Source: VRUE01 sp963727465 (GTDB lineage Bacteria > Actinomycetota > Thermoleophilia > Solirubrobacterales > 70-9). Taken from it: a stretch of 64,000 nt of DNA. The position numbers were made by a program, and so were the translations under genes. Location of the stretch: positions 92,421-156,420 of the forward strand of contig CAVSGL010000004.1 in the NCBI GenBank assembly GCA_963727465.1. Reading direction: 5' to 3'. This document shows, one piece after another, positions 52,112-60,109 of the stretch (positions are counted from its first letter, which is position 1; every line of letters starts with the position of its first letter). The notes under the pieces are model-generated. The model was not told where the DNA came from, searched no databases, and saw only the letters and a list, made by a program, of their open reading frames with translations.

Positions 52112-52338
52112 GCCCGCGCGGCGGCGACTACGGCTGGGTGATCTCCTTCGGCTGCAAGCCGACCGGCAAGCTGCGCCGGCTCAAGGTCGACACCGACCCC
52201 TCGCCGGACACGAGCCCGATCGAAGTTCCCTGCGTCTGCGGCGAGACGCACCGGGTGACCGTCTCACCGTACCGGCGCCGCCGCTCGGCCGACGAACCGT
52301 TCGACCTCGAGGTCGGCTCGCTCGACGAGCTGCGCTGA
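52108..52338 (+). CDS. Small protein with Cys-rich pair, coupled to cupin
   Basis: 76 residues from GTG 52108, overlapping the cupin stop by 4 bp. It reads GGDYGWVISFGCKPTGKLRR and later EVPCVCGETHRVTVSPYRRR, with three Cys and a possible zinc site (C...CxC...H). No family recognised. Coupling with the cupin suggests a shared metal or small-molecule role. Confidence 0.55.
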   Translation: MSPRGGDYGWVISFGCKPTGKLRRLKVDTDPSPDTSPIEVPCVCGETHRVTVSPYRRRRSADEPFDLEVGSLDELR

Positions 52339-52591
52339 GGACGGCCTTCCCGGCCTGCGGGAGGCCGATCCCGAAGCCGAACGGGTAGAGCACGCGCTTC
52401 GACGGCGGCGGCGCGGTGACGGTCACCGGCAGCCCGCCGCCCGGGTCGAACTTCTCGATCAGCTCGGCGACGCTGGAGACGCCGTGGAAGCGGCGGTTGA
52501 GCACGTCCGTTCGGGCCGAGATCCCCGGGACGAGAGCCTCACGAGCAAGGCGGCATTCTGGCAGGCTGAAGCCGGCGAGCTCGCCGCGGAA
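52339..52591 (-). pseudogene. Gene remnant on the minus strand
   Basis: Without a usable start, the frame reads CRLAREALVPGISARTDVLN, then RRFHGVSSVAELIEKFDPGG and RVLYPFGFGIGLPQAGKAVL, plausibly a worn internal or C-terminal piece of a protein, ending by running into the antisense of the previous gene. A stop lies directly upstream (near 52594). No homology is recognised. Weak evidence, listed because the stretch is otherwise empty. Confidence 0.3.
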
Positions 52592-53413
52592 TCAGGCTCC
52601 CAGGCGGGAGGCAACCAGGTCGGCGGCGGCGTCGGGGCACTGCGCGGGAAACGCGTGCCCGGCGCCGGCGAAGAGCTCGACCGTTGCGCCGGGGAAGCGC
52701 GTCGCGAGCAACTCGGCGTTGCCCGGCGGGATGACGACGTCCTCGGCGCCGGCGCCGATCAGCACGGGCGCGACATCCGACACGCCCGCCGTGTCCGGCG
52801 GCGTCGCCCACCACTGCGCCATAGCCCGCTCCTGGGCGGCGAGCGCGGCCGGGTCGAGCGCGGCCTGCGCGGCGGCGGCGAGCTCGCCGAACTCGCGCTC
52901 GAAGCGCGGCGCGACGGCGGGCGGGAAGACGACCGAGAACATGCGCGACGCGCATTCGCGCGGGGTCCCGGAGCGGTCGACGAGGGTGCCCCAGTCGGCG
53001 GGCCTGGCGCGCACCGCGCCCGGACCGCCCGGGTCGGTTGAGAGCAGCGCGAGCGACTCGACCCGCTCGGGCGCCCGGGCGGCCAGCGCCTGGGCGATGA
53101 AGCCGCCCATCGAGAAGCCGAGGACGGGGATGCGGTCGATCGCGAGCGCATCGAGCAGCGCCTGAAGGTCGGCCGCCATCGAGTCGATCGTCAACTCGTC
53201 CGGGTCGCCCAGCTCGGAGGCCCCCATGCCCCGGTTGTCGGGCGCAATCAGCGAGAACGAGCGCCCCAGCGCCGCGAGGAAGTCCGGCGGCCAGTCGTCG
53301 GCGGTGCCCGCATAGCCCTGTGCGAGCAGCAGCGGCGGCCCCGAGCCGAGCGCGCGCCAAGCCAGCCGGCGCCCCCCGACGACCGCCTCCCCGTCCCGCT
53401 CAGGCGCGCTCAC
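52592..53413 (-). CDS. Alpha/beta-fold hydrolase
   Basis: 273 residues starting MSAPERDGEAVVGGRRLAWR. LLLAQGYAGTADDWPPDFLA, nucleophile elbow VLGFSMGGFIAQALAARA (Ser), acid AGAEDVVIPPGNAELL and His AGAGHAFPAQCPD are all present. It fits the 3-oxoadipate enol-lactonase-like/esterase group. It is directly downstream of the TIR-methyltransferase gene (ATGA overlap at 53410), so it belongs to the same operon; a role in product release or self-protection is imaginable but not shown. Confidence 0.87.
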   Translation of the reverse strand: MSAPERDGEAVVGGRRLAWRALGSGPPLLLAQGYAGTADDWPPDFLAALGRSFSLIAPDNRGMGASELGDPDELTIDSMAADLQALLDALAIDRIPVLGFSMGGFIAQALAARAPERVESLALLSTDPGGPGAVRARPADWGTLVDRSGTPRECASRMFSVVFPPAVAPRFEREFGELAAAAQAALDPAALAAQERAMAQWWATPPDTAGVSDVAPVLIGAGAEDVVIPPGNAELLATRFPGATVELFAGAGHAFPAQCPDAAADLVASRLGA

Positions 53414-54867
53414 GGGCGGCGCTGGGCCAAAAGCAGGCTGACACCGTCGCCGGTGTGCTCCGCGATCAGGCTCACGTCGAGCTCCTTCCGAATCGCCCGC
53501 TTGACCTGGCCCAGGTCGTAGTGGTGCATCGCCGAAAGCATGTATTGCGAATTCGGCTCGGCCTCCGGCAGCGCATAGCTGACCAGGGTCCGGGTCCCCC
53601 CCACGACGCTCAGGTCGTCCCGCTGGTCCTGGCGCAACTCACACGACTTGCGCGGGATTTCCAGCGCATCCAGGGTGCTCAGGTCCCACTGATAGGAGAC
53701 GTCGTCTCGCAGGAGGTCGACCGAATCGGCGGGCTCGCCGACGTTCAGCTCGACGAGGACGAGGTCGCCGGGCTCCATCGCCCCCGCGACGCTCGCGAAG
53801 ATGTCCGCCTCGTCGAAGCTGCCGATCGTGTTGCCGAGGATGCTGAAGAGGTTCGGGTTGCGCCGGTAGTCGACGATCCCCTTCAGCGAGGTGAGGTTCG
53901 TGAAGTCGCCAAGCGTCGGCTTGCAGCGGAACCGCGACCGATCGAGGCCGTGTCTGGAGATGTAGCGCAGCCCCTCGACCAGGAGGATGTCGCTGATCTC
54001 CACGGGGTAGTAGTAGACGTGCTCGCTGTCCGAGAGCTCCGCCGCGAGCGTGCGAAGAAGCAGATCGTCCTTGCTGCCGTCGCCGCACCCGAGACTGACG
54101 AGATCGACGGCCGCCGTGCCCGTGGCATCGCAGGCAGAGCTCGCGATGCTCGGAAGGCTCTCCCGCAGGTGTGCCTTCGCCTTGTTGAAGTATTCGTAGT
54201 TGGGGCTCCGGCAGAGTCGCAGCCAGTGCCGCCCGCCATCCGGCTGGGCAAACTGGAACTTCGCCGGGACGGTCTCGCCCCTGAGCACCGCTTTGCGCAG
54301 CTCGTCCGCGTAGCGGTTCCGCGATTCGGAGACCTGAATCGCGCCGTCGACGAGCGATTCCATGCGACTCGTCTCTCCCCGCGACAGCGCACCCGGCCCA
54401 CCGTTACGGTCGCGCAGGCCACCCTTCTTGATCTCGGCGAGCAGGCGCGATGCCGGATTCGCCATCGCCGTCTCGTCGTCGTCCTCCAGGTCGTACTCGA
54501 CAACCGTGACCCCGAGCAGGTCGGGAAGCCGGCGGGCCTCGACGTCCGAATCCTTCGGCGCGAGGATGAAGGTCCGGTCGCGCCCGAGCGAGCCGTAGGA
54601 GATGCCCAGCTCGAACAGTACGTTGTCCCTGGGCACCTGGGTCAGCTCGCCGCGGATCACCGCGGCGTCCTCGGGCGCGAGGATGAATGCCGCGAAGTCG
54701 GCCTCTTTCAGCTTCTCTTCCACCCCGTCGAGGGTGCTGCGAGACAGCGGCCACGGGCTGGTTGCCCAATTTTTCACGCTCACCTCACCGTCGAGGTTGA
54801 GCGAGAGGGCGCGGATCAGCGCTTCGGTCTCCGACGAGGAACCGACGAACATGACGGGCTTCTTCAA
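53410..54867 (-). CDS. TIR-like nucleotide-binding domain fused to EgtD-like methyltransferase
   Basis: 485 residues. Residues 1-125: MFVGSSSETEALIRALSLNL, DFAAFILAPEDAAVIRG and RDNVLFELGISYGSLGRDRT, the pattern of predicted TIR-like nucleotide-binding proteins (PF10137-type, found in CBASS-linked effectors). Residues ~165-485: a histidine-specific-type methyltransferase (EgtD-like), with VDLVSLGCGDGSKDDLLL (SAM motif I), LGNTIGSFDEADIFA and YMLSAMHHYDLGQVKR. The fusion is unusual. It sits between the ATP-grasp ligase (4-bp overlap at 54864) and a hydrolase. It could modify the peptide, or use the TIR-like part as a ligand sensor. Confidence 0.85.
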   Translation of the reverse strand: MKKPVMFVGSSSETEALIRALSLNLDGEVSVKNWATSPWPLSRSTLDGVEEKLKEADFAAFILAPEDAAVIRGELTQVPRDNVLFELGISYGSLGRDRTFILAPKDSDVEARRLPDLLGVTVVEYDLEDDDETAMANPASRLLAEIKKGGLRDRNGGPGALSRGETSRMESLVDGAIQVSESRNRYADELRKAVLRGETVPAKFQFAQPDGGRHWLRLCRSPNYEYFNKAKAHLRESLPSIASSACDATGTAAVDLVSLGCGDGSKDDLLLRTLAAELSDSEHVYYYPVEISDILLVEGLRYISRHGLDRSRFRCKPTLGDFTNLTSLKGIVDYRRNPNLFSILGNTIGSFDEADIFASVAGAMEPGDLVLVELNVGEPADSVDLLRDDVSYQWDLSTLDALEIPRKSCELRQDQRDDLSVVGGTRTLVSYALPEAEPNSQYMLSAMHHYDLGQVKRAIRKELDVSLIAEHTGDGVSLLLAQRRP

Positions 54868-55868
54868 GACCGCCGCCCCCCCATCGATGCTGCGGATGAG
54901 ACCTGACGCAGGATCGCGTCAGCGAGGAAGTCCGTGATCAGCGGTTCCTCGGGACGCTCGAAATAGTCCCAGTCCCCGTTTGGGGTGATGTCGACGAGCT
55001 GCGGGCGTTCGTCGTCCGGCAGGACAAGGTCGAACGCGCAGTAGCCGAGGCCAAGACCCGACGCCAGCTCGGCCAGCGCCCGGCGCAGCTCCCCCGGGAG
55101 CTCGAACGCCCGGGGGGCGAGCTCTGCCAGCGTGGCGAACCGTATGTCGACGCGCTCCGCAGGTCGGTCGAGCTCGAGCGCCAGGAACTCGCCCAGGGCA
55201 AAAAAGACACGAACCTCGGTCGAGGCGTGCACGAATCGCTGGAGCAGGGAGGGAGTGGACAGGCGGGCGCCTGGCAGGCGCGCCAGGTCCTCATCCGAAA
55301 GCAGCGCCGTGGAGAAATAGCGCTCCGCGTCGATCCGCTCGTCAGCGGAGATCGCCTTCGCGACTATCCCATTTTCACCGCCGGGCGGGAATCGCACCGG
55401 CGTGGAGACGGTGAAGGGTGGAACCGGCACCCCACCTCGCGCCGCGCGCAGCAACAGCGAGAGCTTGTTACCTGCGATCAGAGACGCACTCGGAGAGTTG
55501 AGCCAGGTCTGATCGCCCTCACGCTCGGCGGTAAGCAGCAGACCGTCGAGCAGTGAGCCCCACTCCCGCTCGGAAAAGGTGCGATCGGCCGGCTCGGCGA
55601 GCTCAGAGGCGACCAGCGGGCGGGGCTGCATCAAGCGGCGCCGGTGGACGACGATCGGGGCCTCGCGAAGGTCCACCGAGCGCACCAGTGCATCCGGCTG
55701 CTCCAGCCGAAACTCGCCCTCGCCGACCTCCACGGAGACCGACCCCTCCGGCAGCCCAAAGCGCCACCAAACGACCCGGGTCCGCTCGTCAAGAGCTTTG
55801 ACCAGACGCGCGACGCCGCTGTCGTCGGCGTCCGCAAAGACCACCACGGTCGCGTTTGAGGAGGGCAT
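54864..55868 (-). CDS. ATP-grasp ligase, MvdC/MvdD-like (graspetide-type)
   Basis: 334 residues from ATG 55868. It has the layout of RiPP ATP-grasp maturases: an N-terminal strand-rich domain, VVHRRRLMQPRPLVASELAE, ERTFSEREW-like start of the middle helices, then LNSPSASLIAGNKLSLLLRA where the NK marks the lid region, VPPFTVSTPVRFP, and the ATP/Mg loop LVLPDDERPQLVDITPNGDW near the C-terminus (E/D-x-N-type). Such enzymes form ester or amide links on a precursor, or ligate an amino acid, using ATP. The small peptide gene just upstream is a plausible substrate. Overlaps the methyltransferase gene downstream. Confidence 0.85.
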   Translation of the reverse strand: MPSSNATVVVFADADDSGVARLVKALDERTRVVWWRFGLPEGSVSVEVGEGEFRLEQPDALVRSVDLREAPIVVHRRRLMQPRPLVASELAEPADRTFSEREWGSLLDGLLLTAEREGDQTWLNSPSASLIAGNKLSLLLRAARGGVPVPPFTVSTPVRFPPGGENGIVAKAISADERIDAERYFSTALLSDEDLARLPGARLSTPSLLQRFVHASTEVRVFFALGEFLALELDRPAERVDIRFATLAELAPRAFELPGELRRALAELASGLGLGYCAFDLVLPDDERPQLVDITPNGDWDYFERPEEPLITDFLADAILRQVSSAASMGGRRS

Positions 55869-55912
55869 GGATGCTCGGGCGCCGCGCCAGTGCTCTGGGG
55901 GCGGTCCCGGCG

Positions 55913-56023
55913 TTACGGGGTGCGCTTGGGAGGGGGCGCGGTCGCGTAGCTTGCGAAAAGCGGTCGAATCGCCTGTGCCGTGGGCACGGCGGCCGTCGGC
56001 TTGCCTGTGGACTGGTTGGACAC
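55913..56023 (-). CDS. Candidate 36-residue RiPP precursor peptide
   Basis: 36 residues from GTG 56023 with GGGAG seven bases upstream; too short for most gene finders. The first half is polar (MSNQSTGKPTAAVPTAQAI) and the tail reads RPLFASYATAPPPKRTP, resembling the short conserved R-P-F...YA...PP segments of peptides that accompany ATP-grasp maturases. It contains no Asp or Glu, so classic graspetide side-chain ester links are not possible within it; modification might be at its C-terminus. Located 44 bp upstream of the ATP-grasp start on the same strand. Confidence 0.6.
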   Translation of the reverse strand: MSNQSTGKPTAAVPTAQAIRPLFASYATAPPPKRTP

Positions 56024-56129
56024 GAACACTCTCCCAAGTCAGTGAAAGTTGACGACTCCATCATAGTCCGGCCGCAGGCGCCACCGTCGAGCGAGGTACG
56101 CCGCGACCCGACGGGTCTACTCTCGGTGT

Positions 56130-56702
56130 ATGAAAGAGACGCTCGGCCCGCCCCTGCGCGCCGCTGCGCTGGCCGCGTTCGTCGTCGGGCTGGCGATGCT
56201 GCTGCTCAACCCGCCGTCGTTTGCCGGGATCGGCGGTCTGCTGGCGCTGCTGGCGGGAATCGTCGCGGTCGTCCTGATCACCGCCTGGGTGATGGTGATG
56301 CTGCTCGGCGACGAGATGCCCGAGCAGGAGTTCCGCCGGCTCTCCAACCGCAGCGAGGCGCTGGCCAGGATGCCCCCGCCCGAGCAGCCGCTGAGCGAGT
56401 TCGACGAACTCGTCGTCGAGGCGATCGACGGCCTGCCCGAGGACCTGCGCGGGGTGGTCGAGGGCATCCCGATCCTCGTCTCCCACCTCGGCCACCTGCA
56501 CCATGCCTACGGCCACTACATCGGCGACACCGTCGCCCGCGACAACTACCGGGACCACATCGTCATCTACCGCGACACGCTCGAGCGTGACTTCGGCCAC
56601 GACCCCGAGCTGCTGCGAGCCCAGGTCGAGCGCACCGTCCGTCACGAGATCGCCCACCACCTCGGCTGGAACGAGCGCGGCGTGCGCGACCTCGGCCTCT
56701 GA
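56130..56702 (+). CDS. Small membrane-anchored zincin-like metallopeptidase
   Basis: 190 residues. Two N-terminal hydrophobic helices (LAAFVVGLAMLLLNPPSFAG and LALLAGIVAVVLITAWVMVM) precede a cytoplasmic or periplasmic domain with FDELVVEAIDGLPEDLRGVV and, near the end, the zinc motif RHEIAHHLGWNERGVRDLGL (HExxH...E/N). It matches the MTH-type zincin family common in actinobacteria. Function unknown. Transcribed away from the RiPP-like locus; its promoter lies in the 56024-56129 gap. Confidence 0.85.
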   Translation: MKETLGPPLRAAALAAFVVGLAMLLLNPPSFAGIGGLLALLAGIVAVVLITAWVMVMLLGDEMPEQEFRRLSNRSEALARMPPPEQPLSEFDELVVEAIDGLPEDLRGVVEGIPILVSHLGHLHHAYGHYIGDTVARDNYRDHIVIYRDTLERDFGHDPELLRAQVERTVRHEIAHHLGWNERGVRDLGL

Positions 56703-56741
56703 GGGGTCCCCGCAAGGGCTTGCCGGTCCCACGGCTTCGAG

Positions 56742-56771
56742 ACATCGGCCTAACCGGACGGTATTTGAACC
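56742..56771 (+). repeat. Short copy (A) of the 62-bp direct repeat
   Basis: ACATCGGCCTAACCGGACGG then TATTTGAACC. Thirty bases match the right half of copies B (57919-57980) and C (58610-58671) at two mismatches. In all copies one frame reads LTGRYLN. Confidence 0.75.
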
Positions 56772-56884
56772 GCGGCGTGGTCGCCCGAATCCACAGGTTG
56801 CTTTGAGGCTGTCAGGCCGATCCAAGGCGTGCCTCAGAAGCTTATTTTCATTTCTTTCAACCCTTGCGCTACACTTCTCAGACC

Positions 56885-57310
56885 ATGGCCACCATCGACG
56901 TCACCAACAGCGGCTACGTCCGCGCCCTGCCGACGCTCTCGCGCGCCGCGGAGCTGATCGACATCAGCCCCGCCGGGATCACGCGGGGGATCGAGGAGCT
57001 CGGACTGGAGCCGATCCCCTGGGGTCGTCGCGAGAAGCACCTCGGCGTCGAGGATCTGCTGCGCCTCGCCGCGCACCTGCGCCGCGCCTCCGTCGAGGAG
57101 GTAGCCGGTGGGCTCCAGGAGGACGTCGAGCGCGACCATCCCGAACAGGTGGAGGCGATCAACGCCGGGATCGAGCGCTTCTTCGCCTCGCTGCCGACGC
57201 GCCGCGCCGAGCAGTCCGACCGTTTCCTGGCCGAGCTTAACGAGACGCTGCCGGAGCGCTACGCCAAGCAGGCGGAAGCGATCTACCTACGTCACGCCGC
57301 CAGTTCGTAG
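56885..57310 (+). CDS. Small DNA-binding-like protein
   Basis: 141 residues from ATG 56885; an upstream ATG at 56864 is possible. The middle has a helix-turn-helix-like stretch TLSRAAELIDISPAGITRGI with ELGLEPIPWGRREKHLGVED, then a long helical C-terminus with AEQSDRFLAELNETLPERYA. It resembles prophage or toxin-antitoxin-type regulators but no family is certain. Its AT-rich upstream region (TTTCAACCCTTGCGCTACACT) may be a promoter. Its end overlaps a minus-strand gene. Confidence 0.55.
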   Translation: MATIDVTNSGYVRALPTLSRAAELIDISPAGITRGIEELGLEPIPWGRREKHLGVEDLLRLAAHLRRASVEEVAGGLQEDVERDHPEQVEAINAGIERFFASLPTRRAEQSDRFLAELNETLPERYAKQAEAIYLRHAASS

Positions 57311-57591
57311 TAGGTGCCCTTGTAGCCGTCTCGCCTGCGGCCCCGTCTGAACCCCAGGTCGGCAAGCTCCACCCGCCCAAGGGAGATCGCCGCGTCGAGC
57401 ACGACGCCGATCCGTCCCTTTTCTACGGTTCGCCGGTCGATCGCCAGGCCGATCGTGCAGAGCAGCCAGCAGGCGACGAGGTACTCGCCGCGCAGCGGGC
57501 CTTCGGCGTCTTGCGCCACCGACAGGGCGGTAACGAGGTGGGGGCGCCGAGAACCGCCCTGGCGCGGCCGCGCCTCGAAATGCCAGGCCAT
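57292..57591 (-). CDS. Hypothetical protein, second gene of small operon
   Basis: 99 residues from ATG 57591 (MAWHFEARPRQGGSRRPHLV). It has EYLVACWLLCTIGLAIDRRT, possibly one hydrophobic helix, and a basic C-terminus with RRGRRRDGYKGTYYELAA. The ATG overlaps the stop of the preceding gene by one base. No family recognised. Confidence 0.45.
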   Translation of the reverse strand: MAWHFEARPRQGGSRRPHLVTALSVAQDAEGPLRGEYLVACWLLCTIGLAIDRRTVEKGRIGVVLDAAISLGRVELADLGFRRGRRRDGYKGTYYELAA

Positions 57592-57914
57592 CAGCGCCGC
57601 AACTCGGCTCTGGTTCCGGAGGTAACTGCCGTCAGCCGCCTGCCCTTTTGGGCCTCGGCATCGTGGAAAGCGGCGAGGACATCGCGCGAGAACGGCGCGC
57701 GTGCAAGTCGATGGCGAGCAGTGCGAAGGCGCCAGCGCTCGGGTCCGCCTGAGCCCCCGTCATCCGCCAACTCGGGGTGGCGAAGGTCGATCGTGACGCG
57801 GGTCTCGGCGCTGCCGTCCCGGCGGCCGCCTTCGACGACAATTGCCTCAGCGAATCGGTCTACCAGCGTGTTTCGCTCGCCCCTCAGGCGGTCGATGATC
57901 GAGGTGGAGGGCAT
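57591..57914 (-). CDS. Hypothetical protein, first gene of small operon
   Basis: 107 residues from ATG 57914 (MPSTSIIDRLRGERNTLVDR). Region FAEAIVVEGGRRDGSAETRV then TIDLRHPELADDGGSGGPER, ending TAVTSGTRAELRR. Function unrecognised. The 62-bp repeat B ends 4 bp upstream, covering its ribosome-binding and probable promoter region. Confidence 0.45.
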   Translation of the reverse strand: MPSTSIIDRLRGERNTLVDRFAEAIVVEGGRRDGSAETRVTIDLRHPELADDGGSGGPERWRLRTARHRLARAPFSRDVLAAFHDAEAQKGRRLTAVTSGTRAELRR

Positions 57915-57918
57915 GCGA

Positions 57919-57980
57919 CAGCTTCTCAGACATGCCGGACGTTATTGTCTACATCGCCTTGACCGGACGGTATTTGAACC
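57919..57980 (+). repeat. 62-bp direct repeat, copy B
   Basis: CAGCTTCTCAGACATGCCGG through GTATTTGAACC; nearly identical to copy C at 58610-58671 (about three differences). Lies directly upstream of the minus-strand gene at 57591. The plus frame from ATG 57932 to TAA 58027 would encode a 31-residue peptide beginning MPDVIVYIALTGRYLN. Confidence 0.85.
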
Positions 57981-58034
57981 ATGAGTCGGCCGGGAAGATC
58001 CGCGCGCTGTATGACGATCCGGCCTAATCCGGGC

Positions 58035-58604
58035 CTAATCCGCGTCCTCGGGCGGACTGAACCCGACCGGGCGTTTCCGTCGGACGGGCGGCGAGATCAG
58101 CTGCCGCAGCGTCTTGAAAATCTCATCCAACTGCGCATCGTGCCGGCCGAGCCTGGAACTTGTGTCTCGTTCCAGCTGCTCGAGCCGCTTCTCCAACGCC
58201 GCGTATCCGGCGGCCACGCGGCGCAGCTCGACGAAGGCCCGCATGATCTCGATGTTGACTGCGATCGCCCGCTTGCTTCGCAGAACACCCGAGAGCATCG
58301 CCACTCCCTGCTCGGTGAAGACATACGGCGCGTAGCGACGTCCACCTCGGCCATCGTTTGAGGTCGCAATCTGCGACCTCAAAGCCGCGGCCTCCTCCTT
58401 GTTCAACTGGAACATGAAGTCCTCGGGAAAGCGGTCGTGGTTCCGTTTGACCTGCTCGACCAGACGTTTCGTCTCCACGCCATAGAGGTCCGCCAAATCT
58501 TCGTCGAGCATCACCTGTCGTTCGCGGACGACAAGAATCCGCTTCTCGATGGTTGGAGCTGCGACCAGCTCCAACGAGCCCTTCTCTTCTGTCGAGCCAG
58601 CCAT
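58035..58604 (-). CDS. ORF6N / KilA-type phage-like DNA-binding protein
   Basis: 189 residues. The ORF6N domain is clear: IEKRILVVRERQVMLDEDLA, DLYGVETKRLVEQVKRNHDR, FPEDFMFQLNKEE, then GRRYAPYVFTEQGVAMLSGV and AIAVNIEIMRAFVELRRVAA. A C-terminal coiled coil (LEKRLEQLERDTSSRLGRHD) follows. Members are phage or mobile-element regulators of unknown specificity. The 62-bp repeat C lies 5 bp upstream of the start. Confidence 0.9.
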   Translation of the reverse strand: MAGSTEEKGSLELVAAPTIEKRILVVRERQVMLDEDLADLYGVETKRLVEQVKRNHDRFPEDFMFQLNKEEAAALRSQIATSNDGRGGRRYAPYVFTEQGVAMLSGVLRSKRAIAVNIEIMRAFVELRRVAAGYAALEKRLEQLERDTSSRLGRHDAQLDEIFKTLRQLISPPVRRKRPVGFSPPEDAD

Positions 58605-58609
58605 CTGAG

Positions 58610-58671
58610 CAGCATCTCAGACGTGCCGGACGTTATTGTCTACATCGCCTTAACCGGACGGTATTTGAACC
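58610..58671 (+). repeat. 62-bp direct repeat, copy C
   Basis: CAGCATCTCAGACGTGCCGG through GTATTTGAACC, copy of B 691 bp apart in the same orientation. It occupies the 5' flank of the ORF6N gene. Confidence 0.85.
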
Positions 58672-58776
58672 GCGCTGCGCTTGTAGGGCTGCGAATGCTG
58701 CATCGAGAATCTGGAATCTGCGGCGAGGGCCACCAAGCGGACGGCCGCTAGTCAAAGCGTGACCGGGCTACAGCCC

Positions 58777-59946
58777 TCAGTGCTCGCTACCGAAAAGAGC
58801 GTTTCCAAGGAGCGCGATTGGCGTCACGGCGGCATCCGGTTGCTCAAGGGCCTGTCGAGCGTGCTGCGTCAGTTCTGCGCGCCAAGCATCAATTTGAGGC
58901 ACAAAGAAATAGAGATCACTCATATCAAGTCGAACCACGCGAAGGTCAGCTACATCGAACGGAATTCGCTCGGCGGTGCGGCTAATCAAAACAGTCGGCA
59001 AACGGGTCGCATGACGAATCGCCAGCTCGTAGAAAACATTGGGATTGTGAAATGAAAGGTCTGCAACCACGAGCTTTGCACCCAGCACATGCTGGAGGAT
59101 CTGTTGAGAAATCATTCCGGGCTGGGTCAGCTTGTCCGCGCGAACAACAGTCAGCTCAAGCTCAAGCGAGTCGATTGCAGGCTCGACAATCTGCCCCAGC
59201 AGAAGGTCAGCATGTTTGCGCTCATCACTTTCCTCCTCCCCAATGGGCGTAATGTAGAAGCAGGTCTTCTTGAGATCACCTACGGGGGCCGGGACGTTTG
59301 GCTTGCCGCCATCAGTCGTTGATCCGACACCTACACCAAATTGCTCGGATGAAATCGAGGGAACTTCGCTGACGGCGGGAAGCTCATCGAGCATATGGTC
59401 TAGCGTCAATATGCGCTCTGCGCCGCTCAGAGTTTGGACAAGGCCAATCTCGCGAGCATTGAGAATGAAAAGCTCAACCGCCTCCTTCGCATCCTGCTCG
59501 CTGGTCTCCTCCTGGCCCACAAGGAAGTCCCGCATCACCTGCTGCGCTGGGAGCTTGCCACCCGAAAAGCGCTCGTACAGCGCATTGAATGGCGGAACCC
59601 CAGCAATGGCAAGCTTGAACTTTGCCCGCGCCTTCTCGCGAGGCGAAGCATCGGGATTAACGGCCCGAGATCCATCCTCGGTCAACGTCAAGGTCTCGGC
59701 TTGATAGCCGCCTTTGGTTAGCCCATAACGCGACGAATTAGTGATGGACTGTCTACTCGCCCCGCTCTCGGGAGAGCGATTGAGATGATCGAACAGGGTG
59801 ACGCGACGAACCTCATTTGCGCCGCCTCCAATCTCCACCATCGCTTCGGCGAGCTCCGCGGCCTGCTTGAAACTCGATGCTGGAAATGAGCGCTTCTGTT
59901 TTTTGCGCTTGCCTTGCTTTTTCTCTTTGTCTTTACCCTGACTCAA
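58777..59946 (-). CDS. Effector-like protein: helical N-terminal domain plus nucleotide/TIR-like C-terminal domain
   Basis: 389 residues. A Lys-rich start (KDKEKKQGKRKKQKR) leads to a winged-helix-type N-terminal domain of about 150 residues, weakly like DUF5343 (AAELAEAMVEIGGGANEVRR, GLTKGGYQAETLTLTEDGSR). The C-terminal domain has FYITPIGEEESDERKHADLL, GAKLVVADLSFHNPNVFYEL and AIRHATRLPTVLI, the pattern of nucleoside deoxyribosyltransferase/TIR-like domains in defence effectors, with the NPNVFYELA signature and its Glu. Suggests an NAD or nucleotide-processing toxin. It stands alone. Lower G+C than its neighbours hints at transfer. Confidence 0.72.
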   Translation of the reverse strand: MSQGKDKEKKQGKRKKQKRSFPASSFKQAAELAEAMVEIGGGANEVRRVTLFDHLNRSPESGASRQSITNSSRYGLTKGGYQAETLTLTEDGSRAVNPDASPREKARAKFKLAIAGVPPFNALYERFSGGKLPAQQVMRDFLVGQEETSEQDAKEAVELFILNAREIGLVQTLSGAERILTLDHMLDELPAVSEVPSISSEQFGVGVGSTTDGGKPNVPAPVGDLKKTCFYITPIGEEESDERKHADLLLGQIVEPAIDSLELELTVVRADKLTQPGMISQQILQHVLGAKLVVADLSFHNPNVFYELAIRHATRLPTVLISRTAERIPFDVADLRVVRLDMSDLYFFVPQIDAWRAELTQHARQALEQPDAAVTPIALLGNALFGSEH

Positions 59947-60109
59947 CTGTCTCTGAAACCTCTTAAGTGCTTGTTGCGATCAGCAAGCATATGCATCTAC
60001 GCAGATACACGTACCCGTGGGGCAAGCCGGTGCTGATCTCGAACGGGGCCGACTCGGGAAACCACCCGTAGGTGACCCTGCGAACTTCCCCGGTCGACCC
60101 CGTCCGCTC

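Noticed and set aside
56742..58671. Spaced repeats resembling a CRISPR array
   Set aside because: Only three copies with spacers of hundreds of bases that contain genes; no cas genes; one copy is partial.
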